A stretch of DNA of 16,920 nucleotides from NCBI GenBank assembly GCA_050485385.1, contig JBJHBG010000108.1:1-16920 (forward strand), given 5' to 3'. The notes beneath the pieces are model-generated. The model made no database searches, was not told the DNA's origin, and saw nothing but the letters and a program-made list of their open reading frames with translations. A program made the translations under genes and the position numbers. Source of the DNA: RECO01 sp050485385 (GTDB lineage: Bacteria; Pseudomonadota; Alphaproteobacteria; Geminicoccales; Geminicoccaceae). The first letter of the stretch is position 1. Every line of letters starts with the position of its first letter. Below, piece by piece: positions 9,347 to 16,901 of this stretch.

Positions 9347-10156
9347 TCAACGGACCGCAGCAGCCTTCGTTTGACTGCCGTCCGCCGCCCGCGGGTCGGT
9401 CTCGACCAGGCGCACACCCGCCTCGGCACACAGCGTGCGGATGCGCTCGTCGTCGACGCGGTCGGTGACGAAGCTGTGGACGTCGGCGAAACTCCCGATG
9501 CGGACGGGCGCGGTGCGCGCGAGCTTGGTGCGGTCGGCCACCAGGATGACGTGGCGCGCGTTCTCGACGATGGCCCGCGCCACGCTGACCTCGCGGTAGT
9601 CGTAGTCGAGGAGCGCGCCGTCGGCATCGATGGCCGAGGTGCCGATCACGGCGTAGTCGACCTTGAAGCCCCGGATGAACTGCACCGCCGCCTCGCCGAC
9701 CACGCCGCCGTCGGCGTGGCGCACCACGCCCGAGGCGATGATGGTCTCGATCATGCGGCAGGGCCGGAGGATGTTCACCACGTTGACGTTGTTGGTGATG
9801 ACCAAGAGGCCCTGGTGGTTGCGCAAGGCGCTCGCCACCTCCTCGGTCGTCGTGCCGATGTTGATCAGCAGCGACGAGTTGTCGGGGATCAGCGCCGCCG
9901 CCGCCCGGCCGATGGCGCGCTTGGCCCCGTGGGCCAGGACGCGGCGTGCTTCGTAGCCGAGGTTCTCGACGGTGGAGGCCACCACGGCCCCGCCATGCAC
10001 GCGGTCGAGATAACCCTGCTCGCACAGTTCGTTCAGATCTTTTCGGATGGTCTGCGGCGTCACGCCGAAACGCTCGGCAAGGTCGTCGACGGTGACGCGA
10101 CCGACCTTGCGCGCCACCTCCAGGATCTCGCTCTGCCGCCAGACCAGCACCGCCAT
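9347..10156 (-). CDS. glpR: DeoR-family transcriptional repressor of glycerol genes, GlpR
   Basis: The product is 269 residues, typical of the DeoR family. The N-terminal winged helix-turn-helix (about 7-57) carries the family pattern: RQSEILEVARKVGRVTVDDL, then AERFGVTPQTIRKDL, then LDRVHGGA. The C-terminal sensor domain includes INIGTTTEEVASAL (98-111), the phosphate-binding loop that in this family senses a phosphorylated ligand, expected here to be glycerol-3-phosphate. ATG 10156 has GGAGGGGG immediately upstream. It is the first gene of the glp run, so autoregulation and repression of glpD-glpV are likely, with relief by glycerol-3-phosphate. Upstream lie a palindrome and phased repeats that could be its operators. 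The link to glycerol comes from context. Confidence 0.9.
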   Translation of the reverse strand: MAVLVWRQSEILEVARKVGRVTVDDLAERFGVTPQTIRKDLNELCEQGYLDRVHGGAVVASTVENLGYEARRVLAHGAKRAIGRAAAALIPDNSSLLINIGTTTEEVASALRNHQGLLVITNNVNVVNILRPCRMIETIIASGVVRHADGGVVGEAAVQFIRGFKVDYAVIGTSAIDADGALLDYDYREVSVARAIVENARHVILVADRTKLARTAPVRIGSFADVHSFVTDRVDDERIRTLCAEAGVRLVETDPRAADGSQTKAAAVR

Positions 10157-10166
10157 CCCCCTCCGA

Positions 10167-10182
10167 CGTTCCACGTGGAAGC
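10167..10182. promoter_or_regulatory. parS-like palindrome upstream of glpR
   Basis: The sequence CGTTCCACGTGGAAGC contains the perfect 12-bp palindrome TTCCACGTGGAA (10169-10180). The commonly cited bacterial parS sequence family is TGTT(T/C)CACGTG(A/G)AACA; this site agrees at 13 of 16 positions with the TTCC/GGAA variant, missing the outermost T on the left and the CA on the right. It lies 11-26 nt before the glpR ATG, in its leader. It could be a ParB-binding site, possibly weakened, or simply a regulator operator. From one copy the two cannot be separated. Confidence 0.4.
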
Positions 10183-10185
10183 ATA

Positions 10186-10207
10186 ATCGAAAATATGTGA
10201 AAATCGA
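10186..10207 (-). promoter_or_regulatory. Phased GAAAAT direct repeats, candidate GlpR operator/promoter
   Basis: GAAAAT occurs at 10189-10194 and 10199-10204, exactly 10 bp apart, in an AT-rich island (10183-10207) inside very GC-rich DNA. Flanks are ATCGA on the left and TCGA on the right. On the minus strand this reads TCGATTTTC and then ATTTTCGAT, resembling tandem DeoR-family half-sites. TATGCT downstream on that strand could be a -10 box for glpR. Direct repeats one helical turn apart suit cooperative binding on one DNA face. The assignment to GlpR is inference. Confidence 0.4.
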
Positions 10208-10304
10208 CCGCAAAGGCCGTGTGCCGTAGCCGCCATCCGCGGTGGAGGGTGCCAAGACGAAACTCCCAGCTTCAAATCGAGCGCCAGCGGTGTCATGCAT
10301 CGAC

Positions 10305-10333
10305 CATGGTCTCGAACGGAGTCCCGGACCATG
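10305..10333 (+). promoter_or_regulatory. Potential start-codon hairpin of the binding-protein gene
   Basis: CATGGTC (10305-10311) is the reverse complement of GACCATG (10327-10333), whose ATG is the chosen start of the binding-protein gene. With one extra U-G pair the stem is 8 bp. The 13-nt loop holds the GGAG Shine-Dalgarno element (10318-10321). If formed in mRNA, it would bury the start codon while leaving the ribosome-binding site exposed. The rest of the divergent gap (10208-10304) shows no promoter that I can name with confidence. Confidence 0.35.
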
Positions 10334-11332
10334 CGCACCCAGCCGGCCCTGGCCGCGGCCCTCGCGGCCACCGTCCTCTTCGCGGGTGCCGCCCGCGCCG
10401 ACGATCTGATCCGCGTCCTGGCGCCGACCTGGGTGGGCTTTGCCCCGGCCCTGGTGGCGGGCGACCTCGGCTACTACGCCGAGGAGGGCCTGACCGTGCA
10501 GTTCCGCTTCGAGGACGACCGCGCCAACGTGCTGGCCGCCATGGCCCGGGGCGACGTCGAGGCCGACATGCGCACCGTCGGCGAGCACCAGGGCCGGCCG
10601 CGCGACGCGGCGACGCCGGGCGTGATCATCGGCACCATCGACCTCTCGCTCGGCGGCGACGGCGTGATCGTCGACGGCAGCATCGAGACGGTGGCCGACC
10701 TCGTCGGCAAGACCGTCGCGGTCGAGCCCAACATCCCAGCACGGCTCCTCTTGCAGATGGAGTTGCAGAAGGCGGGGCTCGGCATCGACGACGTGCAACT
10801 GGTCGAGATCGCGACGGCCGACACCATCGCCGTGTTCGCCGACAGCCGCATCGCCGCGGTCGCCACCTACGAGCCCTTCCTGTCGCAGGCGATCACGGTG
10901 CTGCCGCAGCGCAACCCGCGCGTGCTCGTCTCCTCGCGCGAGGAGCCGGACCTGATCGTCGACATCATCACCGCCCGCGACGACGACCTCGCCGCCAATC
11001 CGGAGAAGTACCGGAAGTTCCTGCGCGGCATCTACCGCGCCGTCGACTTCTTCGAACGCGAGCCGCAGCGCTTCGCCGAACTGGCGGCCCCGCACTACGG
11101 GCTGAGCGCCGCGGAGGTGATCGAGATCATCGACGAATCCCTCCGCTACACGAGTTACGAGGAAGCGCTGGCGTTCATGGGCGACGGCAACGAACCGGGC
11201 CGGCTGCATGCCGTGTTCGACCAGGTGATGGAGCTGAACCTCGAATTCGGCGCCGCCGACAACCGGCTGGATGCCGGCGCCGAGATCGACGCCTCGATCA
11301 TCCAGAACCTGTTCGACGGCCATACCCGCTGA
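10331..11332 (+). CDS. ABC transporter substrate-binding protein, NitT/TauT (NMT1-like) type
   Basis: The product is 333 residues. The signal peptide MRTQPALAAALAATVLFAGA followed by ARA-DD predicts cleavage after residue 23 and a periplasmic location. The mature start DLIRVLAPTWVGFAPALVAG and the segment YYAEEGLTVQFRF, then a VADLVGKTVAVEPN block, are characteristic of the NMT1/SsuA-like family, which binds nitrate, sulfonates, taurine, thiamine precursors or aromatic acids. The ligand cannot be read from sequence. I chose ATG 10331 because it starts a clean signal peptide with GGAG 10 nt upstream; an in-frame ATG at 10295 would prepend 12 charged residues. It heads the plus-strand operon, with the permease following after 9 nt. 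The gene diverges from glpR across a 174-bp gap. Confidence 0.88.
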   Translation: MRTQPALAAALAATVLFAGAARADDLIRVLAPTWVGFAPALVAGDLGYYAEEGLTVQFRFEDDRANVLAAMARGDVEADMRTVGEHQGRPRDAATPGVIIGTIDLSLGGDGVIVDGSIETVADLVGKTVAVEPNIPARLLLQMELQKAGLGIDDVQLVEIATADTIAVFADSRIAAVATYEPFLSQAITVLPQRNPRVLVSSREEPDLIVDIITARDDDLAANPEKYRKFLRGIYRAVDFFEREPQRFAELAAPHYGLSAAEVIEIIDESLRYTSYEEALAFMGDGNEPGRLHAVFDQVMELNLEFGAADNRLDAGAEIDASIIQNLFDGHTR

Positions 11333-11341
11333 CCGCCGACG

Positions 11342-12093
11342 ATGCGCGGCTGGCGCGACGCCGGGATCGGACTCGTTGCCGGTCTGTGTCTGCTCGGCGC
11401 CTGGGAGGCGACCGCACGGCTGAACCTCGTCCAGCCGCAGTTCCTGCCGCCGCCCTCGGCCGTGGCGGCCGCGTTCGTACACATGGCCGAGACGCAGAAC
11501 CTGGGCTTCCACGCCCTGGTCTCGACCCTGCGCGTCTGGGGTGCCTTCGCCCTGGCGGCCCTCATGGCGATCCCCTTGGGCATCGCCATGGGCACCTTCC
11601 GCGTGGTGGGGGCGGCGCTGGAGCCGATCGTCGACTTCATCCGCTACCTGCCGGTGCCAGCACTCGTGCCGTTGTCGATCATCTGGTTCGGCGTCGGCGA
11701 GGAATCGAAGGTCTTCCTGCTCTGGCTCGGCGTGTTCTTCCAGTTGGTGCTGCTGGTGGCGGACGACGCGCGCCGGGTGCCGCGCGAGTACCACGAGATT
11801 CAGGCGACCCTCGGTGGCTCCAGGCTGCAGGGCCTCGTCCACGTTTCGCTGCCGGCGATGGCGCCGTCCCTGGTCGACAACATGCGTATCACGCTCGGCT
11901 GGTGCTGGACCTACCTCATCATCGCCGAGATCGTCGCCGCCGACCGGGGCCTCGGCTTCGTCATCTGGCAGGCGCGGCGCTTCTTCCGCACGCCGGAGGT
12001 GATGGCGGGCGTGATCGCCATCGGCCTGATCGGCCTTGCGACCGACCAACTCGTGCGCTTTTTGCACCGGCGCTGGTTCGGCTATCTCCGGCC

Positions 12094-12097
<4 letters not shown>
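11342..12097 (+). CDS. ABC transporter permease, NitT/TauT type
   Basis: The product is 251 residues with about six predicted membrane segments, the first at 7-24 and a clear one at 64-84. The coupling loop (149-173: EYHEIQATLGGSRLQGLVHV then SLPAM) matches the SsuC/TauC permease pattern, as do FIRYLPVPALVPLSIIWFG (99-117) and GLGFVIWQARRFF near the C-terminus. It forms the inner-membrane channel, probably as a homodimer as in this family. There is no strong ribosome-binding site before ATG 11342, so it probably depends on translational coupling to the binding-protein gene 9 nt upstream. Its stop overlaps the ATPase start (ATGA, 4 bp). Confidence 0.92.
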
Positions 12098-12860
<763 letters not shown>

Positions 12861-12864
<4 letters not shown>

Positions 12865-13616
12865 TCGATCTCGCCGGCCGCCGGGTGCTGATCACGGGCG
12901 CCAGCCGCGGCATCGGTGCAGCCGTCGCCGAGGCGTTCGTACGCGCGGGTGCAGGCGTTCACGTGCTGGCGGAGGTGGACGAGGTGCACGCGACCGCCGC
13001 GCGCCTCGGTGCGACGGGCCATCGGGCGGACGTCACCGACGCCGCGACGGTCGCCCGCGTGCTGGATGGCATCGGCGCGCTCGACGTGCTGGTGAACAAT
13101 GCCGGGCTCGAACGGCTCACCCCCATTCAGGAGATGGACGCGGCGGGCCTTGCCACCTTTCGCCGCATCCTGGAGGTCAACATCGTCGGCACCGCCATCG
13201 TCACGGCGCGGGCGCAAGCGGCGATGCGGTCGGGGGCGTGCATCGTCAACACCGCCTCGATCTGGGGCCGTGTCGCCGAGCCGCTGTTCGGCGCCTACGT
13301 GGCCTCCAAGCACGCGGTGATCGGCCTCACCAAGACCTGGGCCAAGGAACTCGGGCCGCGCGGCATCCGCGTCAACGCCGTCTGCCCCGGCTGGGTGCGT
13401 ACCGAGGCGGCGCTGCGCTCGGCGCGTGAGCTGGCGACGCGCGGTGCCACGACGGAGGCGGCCGTGCTCGACCAGGTGGCGGCAGCCCAAGCGCTGCCGG
13501 GCGGGGTGATGGAGCCGGCCTACGTGGCGGGCGTCTATCTGTTCCTGGCCTCGCCGCTGGCGGCCAACGTCACCGGCCAGACGCTGGGGGTGGATCGGGG
13601 GGAGGTGCCGTGGTGA
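12861..13616 (+). CDS. Short-chain dehydrogenase/reductase (SDR), first of a tandem pair
   Basis: The product is 251 residues, a classical SDR. The coenzyme motif TGASRGIG (12-19), NNAG (79-82) and the catalytic set N107, S133 (NTASIWG), Y146 and K150 (YVASK) are all present. It also has the PGWVRTEAAL and GQTLGVDRG family segments at the C-terminal end. It likely oxidises an alcohol or reduces a carbonyl with NAD(H) or NADP(H). The region after the second strand carries acidic residues (HVLAEVDE), which leans toward NAD. The ATG overlaps the ATPase stop, with AGGGAGG about 7 nt upstream. The specific substrate is not predictable. It is clearly different from the next SDR, so the two probably act on successive intermediates rather than being a recent duplication. 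Confidence 0.9.
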
Positions 13617-14296
13617 CGCGGATCGCGGTGGTAACGGGGGCGGCGAGCGGCATCGGGGCGGCGACCGTGCGGGCACTGGCCGGCGACGGCTTTCGCGTGA
13701 TCGGGCTCGACCGCACGCCGGCCGCCGGCATCCAGCCGTGCGACGTGGCCGAGCCCGCCAGCATCGAGGTCGCCTTCGCCCGAATCGCCGCCGAGCACCG
13801 GCGCATCGACGCGCTGGTCAACAACGCCGGTATCAGCCTCGACGGTAGTCTCGCCGAGATGAAGATCGACGACCTCGACCGGCTGCTCAACATCAACCTG
13901 CGCGGCCCCTTCCTCGTCGCCCAGGCGGCCCTGCCCCTGTTGGGCGAGGGCAGCGCCATCGTCAACGTCGCCTCGGAACTGGCCTATCTCGGCCGCGCCG
14001 ACCACTCGGCCTATTGCGCGACGAAGGGGGCGATCCTCTCCCTCACCCGGTCCTGGGCGCGCGAACTCGGCCCCGCCATCCGCGTCAACGCCGTGGCCCC
14101 GGGCCCGATCGACACGCCGCTCTTGGACTTCCCCAACCTCGACCCAGCCATCCAGGCGCTGGAGACGGGCAACCCCTTGGGGCGGATCGGCCGGCCGGAG
14201 GAGGTGGCGGCGGTGATCGCGTTCCTCTTGTCCCCCAAGGCCAGCTTCGTGACCGGTCAATGCTTCAGCGCCGACGGCGGCGCTGCGATGCACTGA
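13610..14296 (+). CDS. Short-chain dehydrogenase/reductase (SDR), second of a tandem pair
   Basis: The product is 228 residues, on the short side for a classical SDR but complete. The coenzyme loop TGAASGIG is at 9-16. D34 at the end of the second strand (VIGLDR) favours NAD(H). NNAG is at 71-74 and the catalytic residues are S122 (NVASELAYLG), Y135 and K139 (YCATK). The C-terminal GRPEEVAAVIAFLLS and FVTGQCFSADGG blocks are standard. The start is GTG: either 13610 or GTG 13613, which makes a 4-bp GTGA overlap with the upstream stop; a GGGGGGAGG site just upstream fits both. It shares the operon with the first SDR and the hydrolase 8 nt downstream. Substrate unknown. Confidence 0.9.
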   Translation: MVTRIAVVTGAASGIGAATVRALAGDGFRVIGLDRTPAAGIQPCDVAEPASIEVAFARIAAEHRRIDALVNNAGISLDGSLAEMKIDDLDRLLNINLRGPFLVAQAALPLLGEGSAIVNVASELAYLGRADHSAYCATKGAILSLTRSWARELGPAIRVNAVAPGPIDTPLLDFPNLDPAIQALETGNPLGRIGRPEEVAAVIAFLLSPKASFVTGQCFSADGGAAMH

Positions 14297-14304
14297 GGAC
14301 TCCC

Positions 14305-15192
14305 ATGCTGCGACACCCGATCCCCTGGCCGAACGGCGCCAAGCTGGCGGCCGCCATCACCTTCGACGTCGATGCCGACAGCCTGATCCACACCGCCCGG
14401 CCAACCGACGGTTTCGACCGGCTCGCCCCCATCACCATGGGCCGCTACGGCCCCACCGTCGCCGTGCCGCGCATCCTCGAGACCTATCGCCGCCTCGGCC
14501 TGAAACAGACCTTCTTCATGCCCGCCTGGTGCATGGAGCGCTATCCGGACACGGTCGAGGCGATCCTCGAGGGCGGCCACGAAATTGGCCACCACAGCTA
14601 CCTGCACGAGAACCCCGCCACCCACGCCGATGCCGAGCAGGGCTACTGGTTCGACCGGGCGACGGAGGTCCACCTCCGCATGACGGGCAACGCACCCCGC
14701 GGCTACCGCGCGCCCGTCTACAACGTGACGCAAGGCGTGGTGGACCGCCTGATCGCCAAGGGTTTCCTCTACGACAGCTCGTTGATGGCCGACGACCTGC
14801 CCTACGTCATGCGCACCCAGGCCGGCGAGGTGATGGAACTGCCGGTGCACTGGGGCACCGACGACTGGCCGCCCTTCGCCCACTACGAGGAGATCGGCTA
14901 CCTCATGCCGGTGCGCGGTCCCACGGACGGCCTGCGCGCCTTCTTCGAGGAATACGCAGCGCAGATGGAGGCCGGCGGCTTCTGGATGGCCATCTGGCAC
15001 CCCTTCCTCACCGGTCGCCTCGCCCGCTGGCGCCAGGTCGAGCGCTGGCTCGAAGGCGTGCTGGCCGCAGGCGACGTCTGGTTCGCGCCCCTGGAGGAGA
15101 TCGCCCGCCACGTGCAGACGGTGCGTAGCCAGGGCACGACCGTGCGCGTCGACGACCTCCCCTACTACGACCGCCCGGTGCATCTCGGCTGA
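14305..15192 (+). CDS. Polysaccharide-deacetylase-fold hydrolase, possibly a cyclic imide/amide hydrolase
   Basis: The product is 295 residues of the NodB/CE4 fold, closest in layout to the Helicobacter PgdA-like and cyclic-imidase subgroup. Metal and catalytic motifs are visible: FDVDAD (D21, D23), H97-S98-x-x-H101 in GHHSYLHEN, R135-A-P-V-Y139, DSSLMADD (157-164) and WHP with H232. There is no signal peptide and the protein starts with the usual cytoplasmic HPIPWPNGAKLAAAITFDVD, so cell-wall deacetylation is unlikely. Members of this subgroup with that N-terminus hydrolyse small cyclic C-N bonds such as imides, hydantoins or allantoin. GAGGA overlapping the previous stop supports the ATG. 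Operon context with an importer, two SDRs and a nearby amidohydrolase fits catabolism of a nitrogen-containing ring compound. The fold is certain; the substrate is inference. Confidence 0.85.
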   Translation: MLRHPIPWPNGAKLAAAITFDVDADSLIHTARPTDGFDRLAPITMGRYGPTVAVPRILETYRRLGLKQTFFMPAWCMERYPDTVEAILEGGHEIGHHSYLHENPATHADAEQGYWFDRATEVHLRMTGNAPRGYRAPVYNVTQGVVDRLIAKGFLYDSSLMADDLPYVMRTQAGEVMELPVHWGTDDWPPFAHYEEIGYLMPVRGPTDGLRAFFEEYAAQMEAGGFWMAIWHPFLTGRLARWRQVERWLEGVLAAGDVWFAPLEEIARHVQTVRSQGTTVRVDDLPYYDRPVHLG

Positions 15193-15249
15193 GTTGCAAG
15201 GCCCGGCGTTGCGGCGACACCGGGCATGGGGCAAGGCTAGGGCAGAAGG

Positions 15250-15336
15250 GTCGGGGGGCTTTTGGCCCCCCGTGCCCCCCGAAACGTGCCGACGGCGAAG
15301 CCGTCGGCCGGGGGTCGAAGGGGGCCAAAAGCCCCC
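15250..15336. repeat. 87-bp nested palindromic repeat, copy 1
   Basis: The outer arms GGGGGCTTTTGGCCCCC (15254-15270) and GGGGGCCAAAAGCCCCC (15320-15336) are perfect reverse complements of 17 bp. A middle CCCCCG/CGGGGG pair follows inward, and an inner perfect 9-bp stem GCCGACGGC (15288-15296) / GCCGTCGGC (15300-15308) has a 3-nt GAA loop. It lies in the 187-nt gap between the hydrolase stop and the amidohydrolase start. It can fold on either strand and could end or stabilise the upstream message. The rest of the gap (15193-15249) holds only a weak 6-bp hairpin (15201-15206/15220-15225), and 15337-15379 carries the next ribosome-binding site. Confidence 0.9.
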
Positions 15337-15379
15337 TTCCCTTCCCCCTGTCGCACGCATCATCCGAGGGAGAGCGGGC

Positions 15380-16813
15380 TTGTCCGTCACCGTCATCGAG
15401 AACATCGCCTGGCTGGTCGCGTGGGACGCGGCCGAGGGTCGCCATGTCTACCGCCAGGACGTGGACCTCGCCTTCGACGGCACGCAGGTGACGTTCGTCG
15501 GCGAGGGCTACGACGGACCGGCCGAGCGGCGGCTGTCGGGTCGCGGGCGGCTGGTGATGCCCGGCTTCGTCAACATCCACACGCACCCGACCAGCGAGCC
15601 CGTGCGCCGTGGCATGACCGACGAGATCCTGAGCCCCGGCTTTCATCACAGCTCGCTCTACGAGTATCTGCCGGTCTTTGCCTCGACCGAGGCCAGCGCC
15701 AGGGCGGCGATGCAGGTGGCCTTGGCGGAGATGCTGCAGAGCGGCGTCACCACCGTCGCCGACCTCTCCATCCCCTTCGAGGGCTGGCTCGACGTGCTCG
15801 GCGACAGCGGCATGCGGGTGAGCGTGGCGCCGATGTACCGCGACGCGCGCTGGTACACGGCGAACGGCCACCGGCTCGACTACGACTGGAATACCGACAA
15901 CGGCCGGCAGGGCTTCGAGAACGCCAAGCGGCTGGTCGAACTCGCCCGCCAGCACCCCTCGGGCCGCCTCTCGGGCATGGTCTGCCCGGCGCAGATCGAC
16001 ACCTGCACGGCGGAGCTTTTGCAGGAGAGCCACGGCTACGCCGTCGAGCGCGACCTGCCGTTCCAGATCCACGTCTCGCAGAGCGTCACCGAGTTCTGGG
16101 AGATGTATCGCCGCCACGGCGTCACGCCCGTCCGCTGGATGGCCGACCTCGGCATCCTCGACGAACGCGCGATCCTCGGCCACGCCATCTTCCTCGACCA
16201 TCACCCGTGGCTGCACTGGACCAGCCGCGAGGACATGGCGCTCTTGGCCGAGCGCGGGGCGACGGTGGCGCACTGCCCGACCGTGTTCGTCCGTCGCGGC
16301 ATCTCGCTGCGCAGCTTCGGCAGCTATGTGAAGGCCGGCATCAACGTCGGCATCGGCACCGACACCTACCCGCACGACTACTTGGCCGAACTCCGCGTCG
16401 CCAGCTACACCGCCCGCACCATCGCCGAGACCGTGGCCGACCACACCGCCGCCCAGCTCTTCACCGCCGCCACGGCCAACGGCGCCAAGGCCCTGCGCCG
16501 CGACGACCTCGGCCGCATCGCGGTCGGCGCCAAGGCCGACTTCGCCGTGATCGACCTCGACCACCCGGCCATGCGCCCGGTCTACGACCCCGTCCGCACC
16601 CTCATCTACAGCGCCGACAGCCGCGTCGTCCGCGACGTCTGGGTCGACGGCCGGCAAGTCGTCGACCAAGGCAAAGTCCTCACCATCGACCTCGAAGCCG
16701 CCACCGCCGCCCTCGAGGAAGCGCAGGTCGAGGTGCTACGGCGCGTCCCCGACCTCGACTGGGCCAACCGCCCGGTCGAACGCCTCGCGCCCCGCTGCTT
16801 CGAGGTGAGGTAA
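15380..16813 (+). CDS. Amidohydrolase-superfamily hydrolase/deaminase (ATZ/TRZ type)
   Basis: The product is 477 residues with the usual layout: a split beta domain at both ends around a metal-dependent TIM barrel. Candidate metal ligands are H67 and H69 (PGFVNIHTHP), H231 (FQIHVSQ), H268 (GHAIFLDHH) and D328 (GIGTDTYPHD). The C-terminal LGRIAVGAKADFAVIDLDHP block is standard. Related enzymes deaminate or dechlorinate N-heterocycles (cytosine, guanine, S-adenosylhomocysteine, triazines). The usual HxxE motif reads H-V-S-Q here, with Q234 in the place of Glu, so chemistry may differ from classical deaminases. The start is TTG 15380, supported by AGGGAGAG about 7 nt upstream; no ATG or GTG start sits near it in frame. 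The 187-nt gap and repeat before it suggest separate transcription or at least reduced read-through. Confidence 0.88.
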   Translation: MSVTVIENIAWLVAWDAAEGRHVYRQDVDLAFDGTQVTFVGEGYDGPAERRLSGRGRLVMPGFVNIHTHPTSEPVRRGMTDEILSPGFHHSSLYEYLPVFASTEASARAAMQVALAEMLQSGVTTVADLSIPFEGWLDVLGDSGMRVSVAPMYRDARWYTANGHRLDYDWNTDNGRQGFENAKRLVELARQHPSGRLSGMVCPAQIDTCTAELLQESHGYAVERDLPFQIHVSQSVTEFWEMYRRHGVTPVRWMADLGILDERAILGHAIFLDHHPWLHWTSREDMALLAERGATVAHCPTVFVRRGISLRSFGSYVKAGINVGIGTDTYPHDYLAELRVASYTARTIAETVADHTAAQLFTAATANGAKALRRDDLGRIAVGAKADFAVIDLDHPAMRPVYDPVRTLIYSADSRVVRDVWVDGRQVVDQGKVLTIDLEAATAALEEAQVEVLRRVPDLDWANRPVERLAPRCFEVR

Positions 16814-16814
16814 G

Positions 16815-16901
16815 GTCGGGGGGCTTTTGGCCCCCCGCGCCCCCCGAAAACTGCCGACGGCAGAGCCGGCGGCCGGGGGTCGAAGGGGGCCAAAACCCCC
16901 C
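16815..16901. repeat. 87-bp nested palindromic repeat, copy 2
   Basis: This has the same length and orientation as the copy at 15250-15336, with 80 of 87 bases identical by direct comparison. The left arm is intact. The right arm has one G-to-C change (16896), and the inner stem has one mismatch (GCCGACGGC 16853-16861 against GCCGGCGGC 16865-16873) with an AGA loop. It begins 1 nt after the amidohydrolase TAA and so could act as its terminator or 3' stabiliser. The window ends 19 bp later with no further feature seen. Confidence 0.9.

Noticed and set aside
9347..12067. 906-codon minus-strand frame that would fuse upstream sequence to glpR
   Set aside because: Only the last 269 codons match a DeoR regulator. 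A good ribosome-binding site and ATG occur at 10156, and the upstream part is antisense to the importer genes.
15008..16669. 553-codon minus-strand frame opposite the amidohydrolase
   Set aside because: The compositional pattern is that of an antisense frame, and part of it runs through the palindromic repeat. The plus-strand gene has complete catalytic motifs.
15250..16901. Treating the two palindromes as a CRISPR-like array
   Set aside because: Only two copies, 1.5 kb apart with a full gene between them, and no cas genes.
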